This document shows positions 36,241 to 49,205 of a stretch of DNA of 64,000 nucleotides, one piece after another. The position numbers and the translations under genes are program-made. The first letter of the stretch is position 1. Every line of letters starts with the position of its first letter. This stretch comes from Sycobia sp. Sy_11. Taxonomy: Eukaryota > Arthropoda > Insecta > Hymenoptera > Epichrysomallidae. The stretch is from positions 781,001 to 845,000 of the forward strand of contig JACCIC010000039.1 in assembly GCA_018907035.1 (NCBI GenBank), in the 5' to 3' direction. Below the pieces are notes generated by a model, which worked only from the letters and a program-made list of their open reading frames with translations, searched no databases and was not told the origin of the DNA.

Positions 36241-39200
36241 ATCGAAAATGCAGTTAAAATTGCATTTATTTCGGCGGCCCTTGAAAATGGTTTTATTTGG
36301 GAGGAGCTTTTTTTCTCTCTCAATGTTTAACGAACAATGCATGAAAATTAAACTAATCGAATTCAGAAATATTTTCATTGATAAAAGTGAACGTTGGAAT
36401 GATAGTATTGGCAGCGCTGACATAACAATAATACTGGCATAAAAGAAACTATGCCGGTCTCGTTTTCCTTTTTACGATCGATAGCGAATTTATGGGGCAC
36501 GGTGAATGACGATAATCATAAATGAGAGATAACGGTTCTCTATAAATATATTGTTAATAGAAATAGCTCTTGATTTTTCTAAGATTATTTTTATAAGTCA
36601 AATTACGAACGGATAAACCATTCGACAAAATGAGTCCTATGAGATGTGATTTCTCTCGGCATTCGCAACTTCATTCGTTAAACAGCTGGGCGATAAAGCA
36701 GGGTTAAGTTTTATAATCACCTGGAATTTCTAAATAGTATTGAATTCTAACGGCTACACAATGCTAGTTTATATTTCTGTACACGATATAATTTGTTATA
36801 TATTGATTTCTTGCTATATAACCTCTCCCGCCTAAAGATTTCGTTTAGTTGTAACGAATGCTCCTGACGTTATGAACCTAAACGCTCACTCTTGCTGAAA
36901 GAGGCCAGGACATCGGAGTGTTTAAACTTAGTATTTTTTTTTTAATACCTGACCTTTCGTACACTCATTTCCACGTGAAAACCGTCTGGATTGAATTTTC
37001 TTAGTTATTTACAAATTTTACCATTACTTTTATTTTTTAAATCTTTGTGTAAGTTCCAACAGATTTTTGGTTATACATAAACATACCAATCATTGTCTCA
37101 TGTCTCAATAAATTAAACTCTGCGTTGTATTTTACACTAACAAAATTATATTATCATCATTAATTGAAAAGTTACATTGAGTATTCATGTAAAAATTGTA
37201 GTAATTATTTATATTCACGTAAATGTATACAGAATTCTTTTATTCCAGAGAATCTTTATTGTCTCTGTGGCAACAAAATCAATGTTTTTATGTTGCTTTC
37301 GTAAATAAATGTTAAATAAAAGCTGATTGTCATCATATCTACGGAGTATACTTACTTTTAATATTTTTAGCACCTCTTCTTGGAATAAACTAGAATTTAT
37401 TCTAAAATATATGTACTATTCGAACTTAATATTACAAGAAATTGATGGACCGTACATTTGAAAAAAAAAAATAAAAGCTGCGAATATCCCTTTTGTAAGC
37501 TAGTAATCTATAACCGATATCGTATCTAGAAACTATAACCTATATAAACAATTTTCACATAAAAATACATAGAAGGAAAGGGTATTCATTTTTTTATTAC
37601 TTTCAATCGATTTTAAGAAGTTGTAAGAAATGGATTCTGCGATTATTGTAGACACCCCTTGTAAATAATTCGTGGAATTTCTTAACTAAAAACTTTTAGC
37701 GCTTGATACGTTGAAGGAATAACAATGGAGGGAAAAAGGTACTAATGAACCTGCATCTGTATATTTGTAGTTAGCACTGTTATTTTCAATTCATGTACAG
37801 TAAATTTATTGCCATAGGAATACAATCATTCCGTACCACTAGTAAAAATTTTTCCCAACTTCAATTGACAAAAAACGTGGAGTCTATATGGTTGAGGGCA
37901 TCAGCTCGCTCGAACGTTTGTTCTTGAAATAATACTCCTTTGTTCGGATAAAGTCACAGAAGTAGAGATTTTCCACACGGTATACAACTAATTTATACCC
38001 GAAAGGTACTAATTATAAATAATAAATTATATTATCTTGAGAATAAGAAAGTTTTAGATTCTAAATTCTTCCTCAGTTTGTTTGCGCCGATTCCTGCGTC
38101 GAATAATTCTACAATTTTCATTGGGTTTTAATTATTTTATTATGGCTGCGAGCGACCGAACGATCGAACTTGACCAAAATTATCAAACAAATAAAAAAAA
38201 AAGAAAAAAGAACGACGGACAGCGGATACCGACGATTTCTTTTATTTCGATATTGTTTCGCGGATTATGCCGGCGCAAATGAATTCCTCGGCGATGCACA
38301 AATATGTTTCGTTATTTCCGTGCATTTGAAAATTTTATCATACATTAAATACGAATACGAGGAGAATGGGAGATTCGGTCATAAAGAATAACTTTTGTAT
38401 ACTTTTGTTTTGTAATGTGCATTACATGCACAATGGTGTATTTTTTACGTTTATCATTGCGGTCAGACAACAGTTATGCATTTTGCCTTCATTCCCGCGC
38501 GCTTTAAACTCAATTATTATTATTACACATTCTCCGTACACGCGTTCGCAAATAATGACGCGTCTTTCATACTAATCCTGCTGATTCTTTGCATTTACCA
38601 CAGTAGTCAGCACTCCAGGATTCTCCCGATCGAGGCAAATTTGAATTGATATTTAGCGAGGAATAAATTTTGTCCAATGGTTAACGATTCAAAGTACTCA
38701 ATATGAATTTGAATGTATTTAATGAGTATGTTTAATGAAAAACTGAAAAACTTTTTCTGTACACAGCACAAATATGTATTTTGATATTTATTTTTTTCCC
38801 ACACTTAATGAATCTTTCAGTACGAGTATAATACATTGCTCAACTCTATTTGAATTCTCCAATATCAATTACAGAATAATATCGAAATCTAAGTTTCTTT
38901 TTGAGTGACCCTGCTTTTATTCTTTTACATTTGCGACTGGCGTCTGGTCGGACGAGCATTATAACGATGAATCAACAGTTTACCTTGCATTGAGCGTAAA
39001 AATAGGATGGAAAAGTTTTTTTTTGTGACACACGCGTGGATGGATTTGTAAGTCTTCGAGCATACAGAATACATACACTTGAAAGGCTATAAAAATATTT
39101 TCTTTCTTATTGAGAAGTTCTCGATGGCGAGGTTTCACAGTATATACCTCCCAACTGTGTGGAATTAATTAGTAAAACATCAGTCGTGAACGAAAGAACA

Positions 39201-39800
39201 AATCGTATTGAAAAGAAAGATTTCGTAATTTGAAAGTCATTAAAATAGACGAAACCCCCGAATTCGAGCATTTCTAATAAGTTTTCTAATACCTAACATC
39301 GATAGGTAAATCTGTAAATTTGAACTGGTGAACATCAGTGATGAAAATCACCACTGATAAGTCGATGATTATTCGTTACTTTTCTGATCGTAAATCGAAA
39401 CTACGCCGTATAAACAGCGAATATTCACTGAGTAGCGCAAAATTAGTTTGTTTTTACGAGCGACCTAAATTTCACTGGCTCAAGTTTAGAGATTGTAAAA
39501 ATTTTAACTTCTGTTGTCAAACAAAAAAAAAAAACAAACAAAGAATATTCTATATCTATACGATTAAGTGAACGCTTTTTTTTGTTAATTAAAAGGGTGA
39601 ACCGATAAAAGAGCTATCATAGTCGCCGTGAGTTCGGCATCCATACAAATTTTTTGCAAAACAAAACAAAAAAAAAGAAATAACAGAGGAACGTTCTAAA
39701 GAATATATTATTTTCAGCTAAATACAAATAGGCTGGCTTTTTATCGACAACTCTCCTTTGCTTTCTAGATGATTTTCTCGTAACTGCAATAAAAAGCTTC
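36241..39800. other. Gene-free AT-rich unique DNA, 3.6 kb
   Basis: The longest repeat-poor AT-rich stretch apart from 41-46 kb. It has only short A/T runs and small open frames without motifs. Confidence 0.65.
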
Positions 39801-41060
39801 CCATTCAGACGCAAACCGCCGGCTTAAAAACTTCACAAGTCGAAATTTGACACGACTGCAAACTCAACTGTAAACGACGAAGCATCCTCCGACCTCCTCG
39901 GCAGCGTCGACATCGCGCCTCGAAACGATCCAGAAATTCGTCCCGATCGATCTCGGCCGGCGACAAACGTTCCCCGGGGACCGATCGAACCGGCAATGTG
40001 TCTCCGTCGATGCGTCTCCACTGACCCCCCCCCCCTCCGCCCCTACCGCCGCGTACAATGGACAAGACGGCAAAGTATTGCGTATCGCGCGCTGAAAATC
40101 GGATAATCCAGAGTTAGGAGTACGGGCAAGCCGAGCGAACTTCTGACTTGATAATGCCCGGAGTACATGCACAAGACGACATAAACCTGTCTCCCCTGCC
40201 ACCCCCGGACCCCGTCGTTCCCGCCGGAAATAATGAATCTTTCATTGCGCGCGCGAGCGACTGTGCGCAAGGCGAGGACGGAGTGCGAAGAAAAAAACGC
40301 ATCCTATATATATGAATATATATGTATATATGCAAACACACATACACACACACACACACACATGTGAGCCGGAAGCGACATTTTCTTTCGGAGTCCGCGC
40401 GCCGAGACGGTCGCATTTTAGCCGGATTATGAGGCGGGTGGCGGAGGTGGCAACTGGCGGCGGCGACGGCACTGCACCCGTCGGCGGTGCTAATGCCAAG
40501 TTAGAATCAACAAATTTCAAGTTTTAAGCGGGAGAGCACACACAGTCGCGCGTACACGCAAATACACGTACACGTGCGGATGGCGGGGAGTGGCGCGCGC
40601 GGCATCGCTCCGCGCGACGCGATATTAAGGCTCGGGCTCATAGGAGAGTTCCGCGCGCGCTCCGAGTGTCGGCGAGAGGGCGCGAAGGGCCGCTGGGAGA
40701 GGAGGGTCGCGAAGGGGTTGGATTTTCGAGAGGACGGGAAAGAGTGTATTGGTGAAGTGCTTCGACCCCCCGCCCCTACCCCCTCGACCTCGACTGAAAA
40801 TGATCGCCCCGGCGACCTGGCGTAATATCGAATAACGCCTCCTCCCTCTCACTGGCCGGCGTTCTCGGGCCTCGCACAGGTATGGAGAGACGCGCGCGGG
40901 CGGGTCGCACAGTTTTATCAACGTAAACTTTAGTTACGTAACGCATGGCAGCGCAACTTCTCTCATTGTACATACTTTCATCGTCGGGATCTCGTCCGGC
41001 CGTCTTCCTCGGTACGGGGCGCGAATATTGCGAATATATCTCGCGCCTCTTTTCCCCTTC
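39801..41060. other. Gene-free CpG-rich block
   Basis: On the minus strand all three frames stay open over part of 39833-40021, reflecting GC content and not coding. A 33-codon plus-strand frame from an ATG near 40430 ends in TAA at 40527, unsupported. Confidence 0.55.
40307..40363 (+). repeat. Imperfect (TA)n then (CA)n
   Basis: Broken TATATG repeats run into about 11 CA units. The order is opposite to the strict CA-TA compounds elsewhere in the window. Confidence 0.93.
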
Positions 41061-41215
41061 TACATTGTCAGCATCAGCAGTCCTAATGACTCTATATTTA
41101 AAAAATAACTTCTAAGTTGTATCGAACGAAGAATTTGACACTTCATACACTACGTTACGTTTCGTGAAAATTACATGTATAATTTAATTGTCAGCAATAA
41201 AAAATGTTCCGATCC

Positions 41216-41216
<1 letters not shown>

Positions 41217-41274
<58 letters not shown>
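41217..41274 (+). repeat. (TA)n microsatellite
   Basis: About 29 uninterrupted units. Confidence 0.98.
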
Positions 41275-41277
<3 letters not shown>

Positions 41278-42111
41278 AAACGCCGACATTTATGTACCGC
41301 ACAAAAGTATAAACATTTGATTACCGCGAGCGACGTATAAGTGAACTATGACTTCCTCTCGTCATCTGTACGTTATAAAATTTTATATTTCATCAGAAAT
41401 TTATTGCCCTTCTAGTGCTGCACAATCAAATATATAAAAAAAAAAAAGAAAACTTCTTTTTGTTTTGTTCTGTTTTTCTTTTACGACGGTTTCGGTTATT
41501 TATATTAAAAGGACGAATGCGAGGTATATTGCGAGGGAATAAAAAATTTATACCAAGTATCGCGTGGCATTAAACGTGTTATTTTTCTTCATTTTTTGTT
41601 TTCGTTTATTCTTTTTTTTTGTTGTTCGTTGTTGGGGTCGATCCACATTTGGACGAATATTGAAAATAATCGTACAGATCGCTCGTGCAACTTTATTATG
41701 ACGACAAGTCTATATGGAACCGTGTGTTGTTTGCTGTTTGCTTTGTTTTTTTTTTTTTTTTTTTTTAATTTGCCGCAATAGCCGTTATCGCGACGCAAAT
41801 AGCGGTCTCATTTTAACGAAAATCTATATAATAGATGTAGCCGGATTTTTGCAATTTTCCAAACGCACGAAATAGGATTCTTTTATTATAGCCAGCTCAT
41901 AAAATTATCTTATCTTAGGGTTAATTACGGAAGAAAATTATTATTTGTACCCCTATACTGAATGGAGCGCACTTTGTATGCGCAACGAGTCGTCGAATAA
42001 TTGCGAAAGTAGGGCAGGCTTTTGTTATCTCTTAGGCTTACCGTGAGCTTGCGCCCACGAAAATTTTGTTTAAAGCTTATAAAGCTGCCCCGTGGCGCAC
42101 GCGAGAGAGAC

Positions 42112-42114
<3 letters not shown>

Positions 42115-42146
<32 letters not shown>
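42115..42146 (+). repeat. (CT)n microsatellite
   Basis: About 16 units, immediately after a short GAGAGAGA inverted counterpart at 42103-42110, so a hairpin is possible. Confidence 0.96.
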
Positions 42147-42148
<2 letters not shown>

Positions 42149-42312
42149 AAATTTTATCTTATAATGGAAGGTTCGCTAAGTCAGTTTTGATAATTCATAA
42201 AGGTGGATTTTTTAAGGTTGCCGAGATACTTTATGCTCTTTATCGAATCAAAAAGAGAAATAGTGAATCTTCACAAATTGCCAACAATGTTGGTAATTTT
42301 TCCAGAACGAAA

Positions 42313-42357
42313 AAATATCAACTGATATTTTGAAGAAATGTATATCAACTGATATTT
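42313..42357. repeat. Duplicated short palindrome
   Basis: The word ATATCAACTGATATTT occurs at 42315-42330 and 42342-42357, 27 bp apart. Each copy contains the inverted repeat ATATCA-AC-TGATAT. Confidence 0.85.
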
Positions 42358-43023
42358 AAAAAAAGTAGTCAACAGATCCGCCAAAATTGAAAAATAAATT
42401 GAAAGTATTTGAATAGTTTCTCAAATATGTTTTACAGTAAGACTTTTTCGGGACTTGCCTTCGAGCGCCGCGTAAACGTGCGTGCATTCGTGCGTATAGA
42501 TAGCAGAAATAAAGGCCTTAGAAAATTCATCAATTCGTTACTTCCGCAAGACTGCTATTCTCCGATTAAGTTCCCTTTAAAGTATAAGCTAATTTTAAGT
42601 ACAAGGTACATTCCATGAGATGAAATTTCATTAGCTGACTTTTCAGAAAAGTGAACGACTAAAGTATACGTTCATTGTATCTAAATTCGATGAAATAAAT
42701 TAGAGACATATTGTTATGACGTCATCCGTATATAAACTGACCCAATCGACAAAATCATTAAAATTTACTACCTAAACATTTTATTGGTCCTCTTCTAGCA
42801 GTGAAAAGTGGAAGCTTCCATCAAGCACTACTAGTTAATCAAAATCAAGGGAAAACTATACTTTAAAATCTATTATACGTTATAACCTTCGGTAATCCTT
42901 GGTTTTGTAAGAAAAGCCTTGGAGGTACTTTAATATTATTGTTCAATCGACCAAGATCAAGTCACAATTTGGCTCTGTCTCTAGGTAGAGTAAAGATTCT
43001 CGATCATCCAAATCGGAATTGCG

Positions 43024-43025
<2 letters not shown>

Positions 43026-43076
<51 letters not shown>
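43026..43076 (+). repeat. (TA)n microsatellite
   Basis: About 25 units. Confidence 0.97.
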
Positions 43077-43079
<3 letters not shown>

Positions 43080-43218
43080 TGTATTGAATATTTAGTTTGG
43101 TAAAGCTCATTGATTGACAGAAACAGAGATGATAAGTTAAAAAATCTACTTAAGTTTAACAATGTAGTGGCATAATATTGTTTCGATGAAATTGTTGAGG
43201 AACCAAACGTTCCAGCAA

Positions 43219-43239
43219 ATATATATATATATATATATA
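43219..43239 (+). repeat. (TA)n microsatellite
   Basis: About 10 units. Confidence 0.93.
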
Positions 43240-43873
43240 CACATAGAACATTTCGAAAAATTTTAATTTGACTGTATAACAGTTCTAAAAATATTATTTT
43301 TCGGCTAATAAATCTGAAATGATTTAAATGACAATAATGCAAACAAAAAAAAATTTATTATATAGGTTTTATTAACAAATATTTATTGTGTATACATATG
43401 GTTGTTACAAGCTTTATGTTCTACATATCGCTTGAGTGTCGGGACAGTGGTCGACAAATCCAATGAATATTTGAGATCTCCTTTTATGTACTCGGAAAAA
43501 TATATATTGGAAATGTAAAAAAAATTGATAAGCCTTGTAAATATTTACGTTGCTCTGAAATGCTAGTGAATTTTTTTACTGTGTGCGATGAAATTGATTA
43601 AAAAAATAAAACATTTATATTAATTGAAAAATTAAATATTAGACCGAGACATGTAAATATATTACGTACGCTTTTATACCTTCTTTGCAATCGATGAATA
43701 AACATAGCGCTCTAGTTTACAAAAATAAAAAATTCGTTGCAACCGTGGTGAACGCCCATAGTTATACGTTAAACATAAGCATTTATTAAAAGTTTACTAG
43801 ATTGGCGAAAACTATCCGCAAAGGACAGATATTGCGAAGAAAGTCCGATATAATTTCTAGTGAGATTCACTGA

Positions 43874-43900
43874 TGTGTGTGTGTGTGTGTGTGTGTGTGT
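43874..43900 (+). repeat. (GT)n microsatellite
   Basis: About 13 units. A short complementary CACACACA lies at about 43963-43971. Confidence 0.96.
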
Positions 43901-44170
43901 AAACAAACTGGACCCACCTGCGGTTGCAGTAGCAAGATGTATTTGCCTTTGATACGTCATGCACACACACACTGCTGGCGCGTTTCAGATTCTCGTGTAT
44001 TCTTACATGAATTGAGAGACACAGGGAGAGAGGAAGCTATTTGAAAAGCTTTAAGCAGTTTCCGTACACACGACATAGAAACTGATCCTGTGTCTTAATT
44101 AAAGAGACAAGGAGGAAGCGGTTGAAATTCCTATACACATACACACACATACATATATTTGTATGAAGAT

Positions 44171-44290
44171 TCCGCATCGAGACGGCGATGCGGTGCAATA
44201 TTTATCGCCGCGTTTAATTTCACCCCTTTGCTCATGCAAATGTACGGCATTAAATTTCAGATTTCCATATCTCTAGCTGTCGCTCTCTTG
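44171..44290. promoter_or_regulatory. Candidate regulatory element: hairpin plus octamer
   Basis: A perfect 8-bp inverted repeat CCGCATCG...CGATGCGG (44172-44193, 6-nt loop) is followed by TTTATCGCCG, GTTTAATTTC and a POU octamer ATGCAAAT (44234-44241), then CATTAAATTT. The block is unique sequence within AT-rich DNA. It may be a conserved non-coding element; this has not been shown. Confidence 0.25.
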
Positions 44291-44656
44291 TATTCCCTGT
44301 TTGTGTGTCCGTATTTATAGATACTGAATGTAACTGCACGAATAAGGTATGTGTAGTAGACGGGATCTTCAAGTACTCCACATTAACTGCAGAAACGATC
44401 TTCATTAATTCAGCGTATTTAATGTATGTGATTAAAGGGGATTTCCTCTATTTTGTAATATTTAATTACGTTCAGTTCTGTATCCAATAAATTCGTTCTT
44501 ATTACCGAGAGAGTCGATATTTTCGCAGCGAGCGTAAAAAATAATCGATATATTTATATAAAATTTTAGCACACGCATGCACATACACACAAACACGCAC
44601 ACCCATACACGTTGGCACGTATGATACTTCTGACTTCGAATACATCGCCTTCGTAG

Positions 44657-44864
44657 TTGGAATGCGAAAATCGGAAGTCCCTTACGTGAAAGTTACGAGC
44701 TCGTCTCCGGGAGGCCTTGGCAGCAGCCGCGCCGAAACTTCAAACGTGTTCTTCTCGAAATTGCTTTTGGCGAATTGGCATACACGGGACACATGGCGGA
44801 GAACTTACGGATCGACGGTGCCGAATTTTTCCACGAAATTACATCAACTAATTGCCTTCGTTAT
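44657..44864 (+). CDS. Candidate 208-nt internal exon, unrecognised
   Basis: The segment begins after a pyrimidine-rich stretch ending TCGCCTTCGTAG (44645-44656) and ends at a donor-like site TTAT|GTAAGC (44865-44870). One frame is open throughout; it has an ATG at 44662 and begins MRKSEVPYVKVTSSSPGGLG. The peptide is of mixed composition, without low-complexity runs, and contains tryptophans and a serine-rich stretch. The sequence is more balanced in GC than the AT-rich DNA around it and has no microsatellite. I recognise no domain. The in-frame TAA falls exactly in the donor, as expected either for an exon end or for a chance ORF. It may equally be a conserved non-coding element or nothing. 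Confidence 0.22.
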
Positions 44865-45939
44865 GTAAGCTTTATTGTTGTTATTTTTTTCTATTTTTTT
44901 TTTCAATTACCGCTTAGAATGTACAAATTTTCTTCCGCAAAGTGAGAAAAGTTAAAAAAAATTTTAACCATTGAAACGACGTGAGATGAACGATTTTTTC
45001 CACTAAAAATTCATTTTTTGAATTGAAAAAAAGTTTGTTCTTTGTTTCATAAACATAAAAATTTGTAAAATTACGCACTGATTAAACTGCTCTCTGAGGA
45101 GGCTGACGACTATGAAGGATTTACGTAAAAACTTTGTTGAATGCTTAACAAAGTTTAGTTTATTTAATCATCTAACTAAAGCATATTTAAACTATGCATT
45201 ATAATTAATTTATTTATATTAAGAATAATCTCCGATCCTTCACGTATTTCTGCTTACGATGATGTCGATATTAATTCCCGTCTTGCAACAGCGGTCTTTT
45301 ACTACTAAGACGAAAAATTGTCGCCTCGGTCATTCTGTCGATCTTGCTGCATTTTCTGATTTTCTTTATTTGAATCTAAACATATTAAATTATCCGATAG
45401 ATTTCGATAGTAACAGAAACAATAGAATTCTTTGTTTATTAAATGTTTAAACAATAGAATCCTTTTTTCTTTCTCATTGATCGATACTATAAAATTTTCT
45501 TACTATCCAAAAGACTTTTTTCGAATTTCGTTGTCACACCCTCATTTTTCACTAACTAATCCTCGTATTTATATTGAAAATTAAAAAAAAAGGCAACAAT
45601 TTTTACAGCTCAGCGTGTACAAATTAAAAATTACGATAGCTTCGAAATTAACAAAATTGATCAAAAAAAAGAAAGATCCTTGACGTTAGGCGTTTTCGCT
45701 CAAAAGACTCTAATCGCTCGTAAAAACAACGATCAACGGATACAAAGGGTTACGTTATAGCACGCATGAAAAATCACAGAGCCTCCGCTTCAGCGTCTCA
45801 GATTTCGCATCAATAAAAACCGTTATTAAATTAAAGTCCATACAACTTTTCGCTTTATTAGCTCGACACAGGCTCCGCGCGCACACACGTCTATCCGCGC
45901 TCGGCTCTCGACGGCGAATTTATCTCCCGCGATATCACA

Positions 45940-45976
45940 TACACACACACACACACACATATATATATGTATATAT
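45940..45976 (+). repeat. Compound (CA)n-(TA)n microsatellite
   Basis: CA repeat joined directly to a TA repeat with one G interruption. Confidence 0.95.
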
Positions 45977-46157
45977 ACACATGACTTGCGACGCGTCGCG
46001 AGAAGCCCCAGGGGGGCGGTAGAGGATTCCGTGGCTCGCGATCAAGCGCTGCAATCTCCGCGCACGAGTCGGCGGGGCCAAGCCAACGTTCATAATACGG
46101 AGGCTGCGCGTCCTTTATTCCCGTCCAGATTCTCGGCCTATATGTGTATATCGTGTG

Positions 46158-46160
<3 letters not shown>

Positions 46161-46196
<36 letters not shown>

Positions 46197-46232
46197 ATAT
46201 ATATATATATATTATATATATATATATATATA
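46161..46232 (+). repeat. (TA)n microsatellite, interrupted
   Basis: Two TA arrays broken by TGTTG near 46191 and by ATTA near 46211. Confidence 0.96.
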
Positions 46233-46563
46233 CACATCGGAAGCCTCGCGGCCGCACTTTCCCGGGCTATTTATCAAAAGCTCCATAATACACTGTTTTC
46301 GCGCGTTTCTCGTCCTCACCGCCTCCGCGCGTCCGGGCGTACGTACGTAACGCCGCTCTCTATGATTTATCACCCCGCGCACCGGAGATATAGGTGGACC
46401 GCGTCGTCGGGCGGAGGGGCGGGGGAGGGTGATGGAAGAAACGCGGAAAGGTCGTCGACGCGACCACCACGGCGACGACCGACTAGGACGACGGCGATGG
46501 ACGGTGCTGGACAAGCCGGGAAGTCGGTGCCGCAATGGCACGCCTTTTAGCCTCACTATACTT

Positions 46564-46571
<8 letters not shown>

Positions 46572-46629
<58 letters not shown>

Positions 46630-46631
46630 AA

Positions 46632-46662
<31 letters not shown>
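46572..46662 (+). repeat. Compound (TA)n-(GA)n microsatellite
   Basis: About 28 TA units (46572-46627), an A/G-rich link, then about 13 GA units (46637-46662). Confidence 0.97.
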
Positions 46663-46664
<2 letters not shown>

Positions 46665-46758
46665 GGAAAGAGAGAGATAGGAAGTGGTGGTAGCAAGCAG
46701 AGCGGAAGGGAGTTCTTCTTCATTGAGGATATATAATCCGTTTATAGCTATATGCACA

Positions 46759-46761
<3 letters not shown>

Positions 46762-46830
<69 letters not shown>

Positions 46831-46857
46831 ATATATGTATATATATATATATATATA
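46762..46857 (+). repeat. (TA)n with (TATG) interruptions
   Basis: About 28 pure TA units, then TATG and TA mixtures. This is the longest TA-type array in the window, about 96 bp. Confidence 0.98.
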
Positions 46858-47024
46858 CCGACGAGCGCACAATGTCCGCAGCGAGGCGCGAATGAAAAAT
46901 GGCGCGCCTCTGAAGCCCTCGTCGTCGTCGTTGCGCCCTTTTTCGCGTCTGTCCTGCGAGATAGCGAGGTGCGTCCTGATATTTTTTTCCTTCCTCTCCT
47001 CTCTTTCTCTTTCTCTCTATGTAA

Positions 47025-47069
47025 CTCTCTCTCTCTCTCTCTCTCTCGCTCTCGCTCTCTTTCTCTCTC
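47025..47069 (+). repeat. (CT)n microsatellite
   Basis: CT repeat with G and TT interruptions. Confidence 0.94.
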
Positions 47070-48806
47070 GTACCGCTTTCCTAGCATGAGTTTTTAAACG
47101 GAGATCGATAGTTGGACAACGTATACGTCGACTGCTCTCTGAAATTACACGAATTAGATCGACGAACTGGTCGTCCGAGGTCTGAAACAGTAAAAGTAGC
47201 TTTACTTGCGCAGCGGCTCGGACTTAGGATAGATATTCGGTATTCGTTAAAAAAAGGGAAGGAAGCAACTAAATTGATTTAAATCAGAAGTTAGATAAGT
47301 AAGATAGAGGAAACAAAATTTATCTAATAGTCAAGTTCAGAGATACAACTTTATATGTCTACTCTACTTTTCGGAAGGAATTTAATTCTTTGCGAAGACA
47401 TTTGTAAGCTTTACTAAATATTTTCATTTCCAAATACGAAAAAGCTTTTGAGCTTCTACTGTATTCTAAATTAATTCCCGTCTTTTAAATGAAAGTAAAA
47501 AATTGATAATCCATTTTATATTAATTTTAAATGGTATGAATTATGATAAATGTTTGCTTATATTAAGTTATCTGTATTATATCTCCAAAGGTACCTAGGT
47601 AATCTTAAGGTTTATTTTGTAAACGGCTTTTTTCCTCCAATCAGTTAATGGAGATTTTTTACTAAGATAATATTTATACACAATTGATATAGTTTCATTT
47701 GTTGTATTGAGTGCACCTTTTCAGTTTTCAGTTTAGCATTTTAGACATAATTAAGTGACCAATAAATAATCAATATAATTAATTGCTGATTAACATGAAT
47801 TAATAATGATTAAAAAAGTAACAGCGTTTGGTTATATCTTCATGATAAATTAAAACAATACTCTAAGGATTATAAGAAACTTTTGAAAAAATTTTAGTTT
47901 TATAGTTCTACATCAGAATACCACTCGATATATTTGCGTTGGCAATAAATTGCGAATCATGAAGAGTATCTTAGTATTGACTGACCTTTCTTATTGTAAA
48001 TTTTTTGTATCTTATCATATCGATCACATAATTTATTTTAATCTTTAAAACCAAATGAATTCGCAGTTGTTCTCATGCGAGATGAAAGAGTTTTTCATAA
48101 GATTATTTTACTATTCTAATTAATAAGTCACAGTCGTCTAATTCTATGTGAAGTCTTTCAGGACTGCTAAATCATCAAATCAGCTAATTTAATTAGTATA
48201 AGATAAAATGAGCTGAAAGCCATAGATTCGTGAAATCGATGTTTTTCATAAAAATAAGAATCTATTTTAATTATATCAGGCAAAGTCGAGATACGGGATG
48301 ATAAATAATTTTTCTCCTAACGCATCAGAATGAGGGCGATTGGTTCTTTCGCATTTTCAGATCTCCATAGTCCGATTTGATAAACTAATTCTTCGTTCAT
48401 GCCCTTCGGAAAAGTACACTTTAATTACTGGACGTGATTTATGTTGCCCTGTGCGTGACACAAGCGAATCAACTAGATTTCTTGTTGTACGATTTTCTTG
48501 CGAAAATACCTCACTCCCTCCCGCCCCACTCTCGTAGCCAAGTTAAAAGTTTTTATATGTAGTCGATGCTGAATTAATAATAAACCTAATAAATCCAGTC
48601 AGTAGCCGCATGTAGCCTCACCTCGCGATTGGTCGTTTCGTAGAAAAAAAAAAAAACATTAATCCAAACTTATTTAATCAAAGCGGGTAAAGCGTGCCTG
48701 CACGGAGCGCTCAGGGAAAGAAAATAAAAGAATCACGCCGCGGACGGCGGAGAGGGCGGAGGCATCAAAGTCGCATCAACGGGGTCGGTCTCTAACTCTC
48801 ACTCAG

Positions 48807-48853
<47 letters not shown>
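48807..48853 (+). repeat. (CT)n microsatellite
   Basis: CT repeat of about 22 units with one CC break. Confidence 0.96.
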
Positions 48854-48860
<7 letters not shown>

Positions 48861-49122
48861 AAGGGACCTCGAGTGCTCTCCGGCGAAACTGCGACGCGAA
48901 ACGAACGTTTACGCGAGCGCGCGCGCGCATGCCAAAGGAGGGAGAGCAGGAGAGATAGAAAGAGAGCCTCGTCGAAAGCGGCCACGCGGATACTCCCGCT
49001 ACTGACGAAAGGGGCAGCGGCGGCAACGGGGGGTTTGAAAGGGCGTTTTGTGATAAATGAGATTTGAATCATTAATTAAAAGAGAATCAGGGGAGCATCG
49101 GCGCGCCTTCGCGCTCTCTCGC

Positions 49123-49125
<3 letters not shown>

Positions 49126-49204
<79 letters not shown>
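49126..49204 (+). repeat. Compound (CA)n-(TA)n microsatellite
   Basis: About 19 CA units (49126-49163) then about 19 TA units (49166-49204). Confidence 0.98.

Positions 49205-49205
<1 letters not shown>

Larger units (their letters stand above)
41275..45850. other. Gene-free AT-rich block with sparse repeats
   Basis: Mostly unique AT-rich DNA. It contains the candidate exon 44657-44864, the hairpin/octamer block at 44171, a duplicated palindrome at 42313, and CT, GT and TA tracts. 41820-42100 contains TTTATTATAG and ATAAAATTATC words that could be Hox-type sites. Confidence 0.55.
45851..48690. other. Gene-free: repeat-dense GC block, then AT-rich
   Basis: 45940-47070 is the densest TA/GA/CT cluster in the window. 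47100-48690 is AT-rich and featureless. A GCATTTTCAG acceptor-like word near 48360 precedes an open frame to 48537 without a donor. Confidence 0.6.

Noticed and set aside
39805..40202. Minus-strand frames of 62-112 codons with some natural-looking acidic/arginine sequence
   Set aside because: Three frames are open together over part of the block, which indicates GC content and not selection for one frame.
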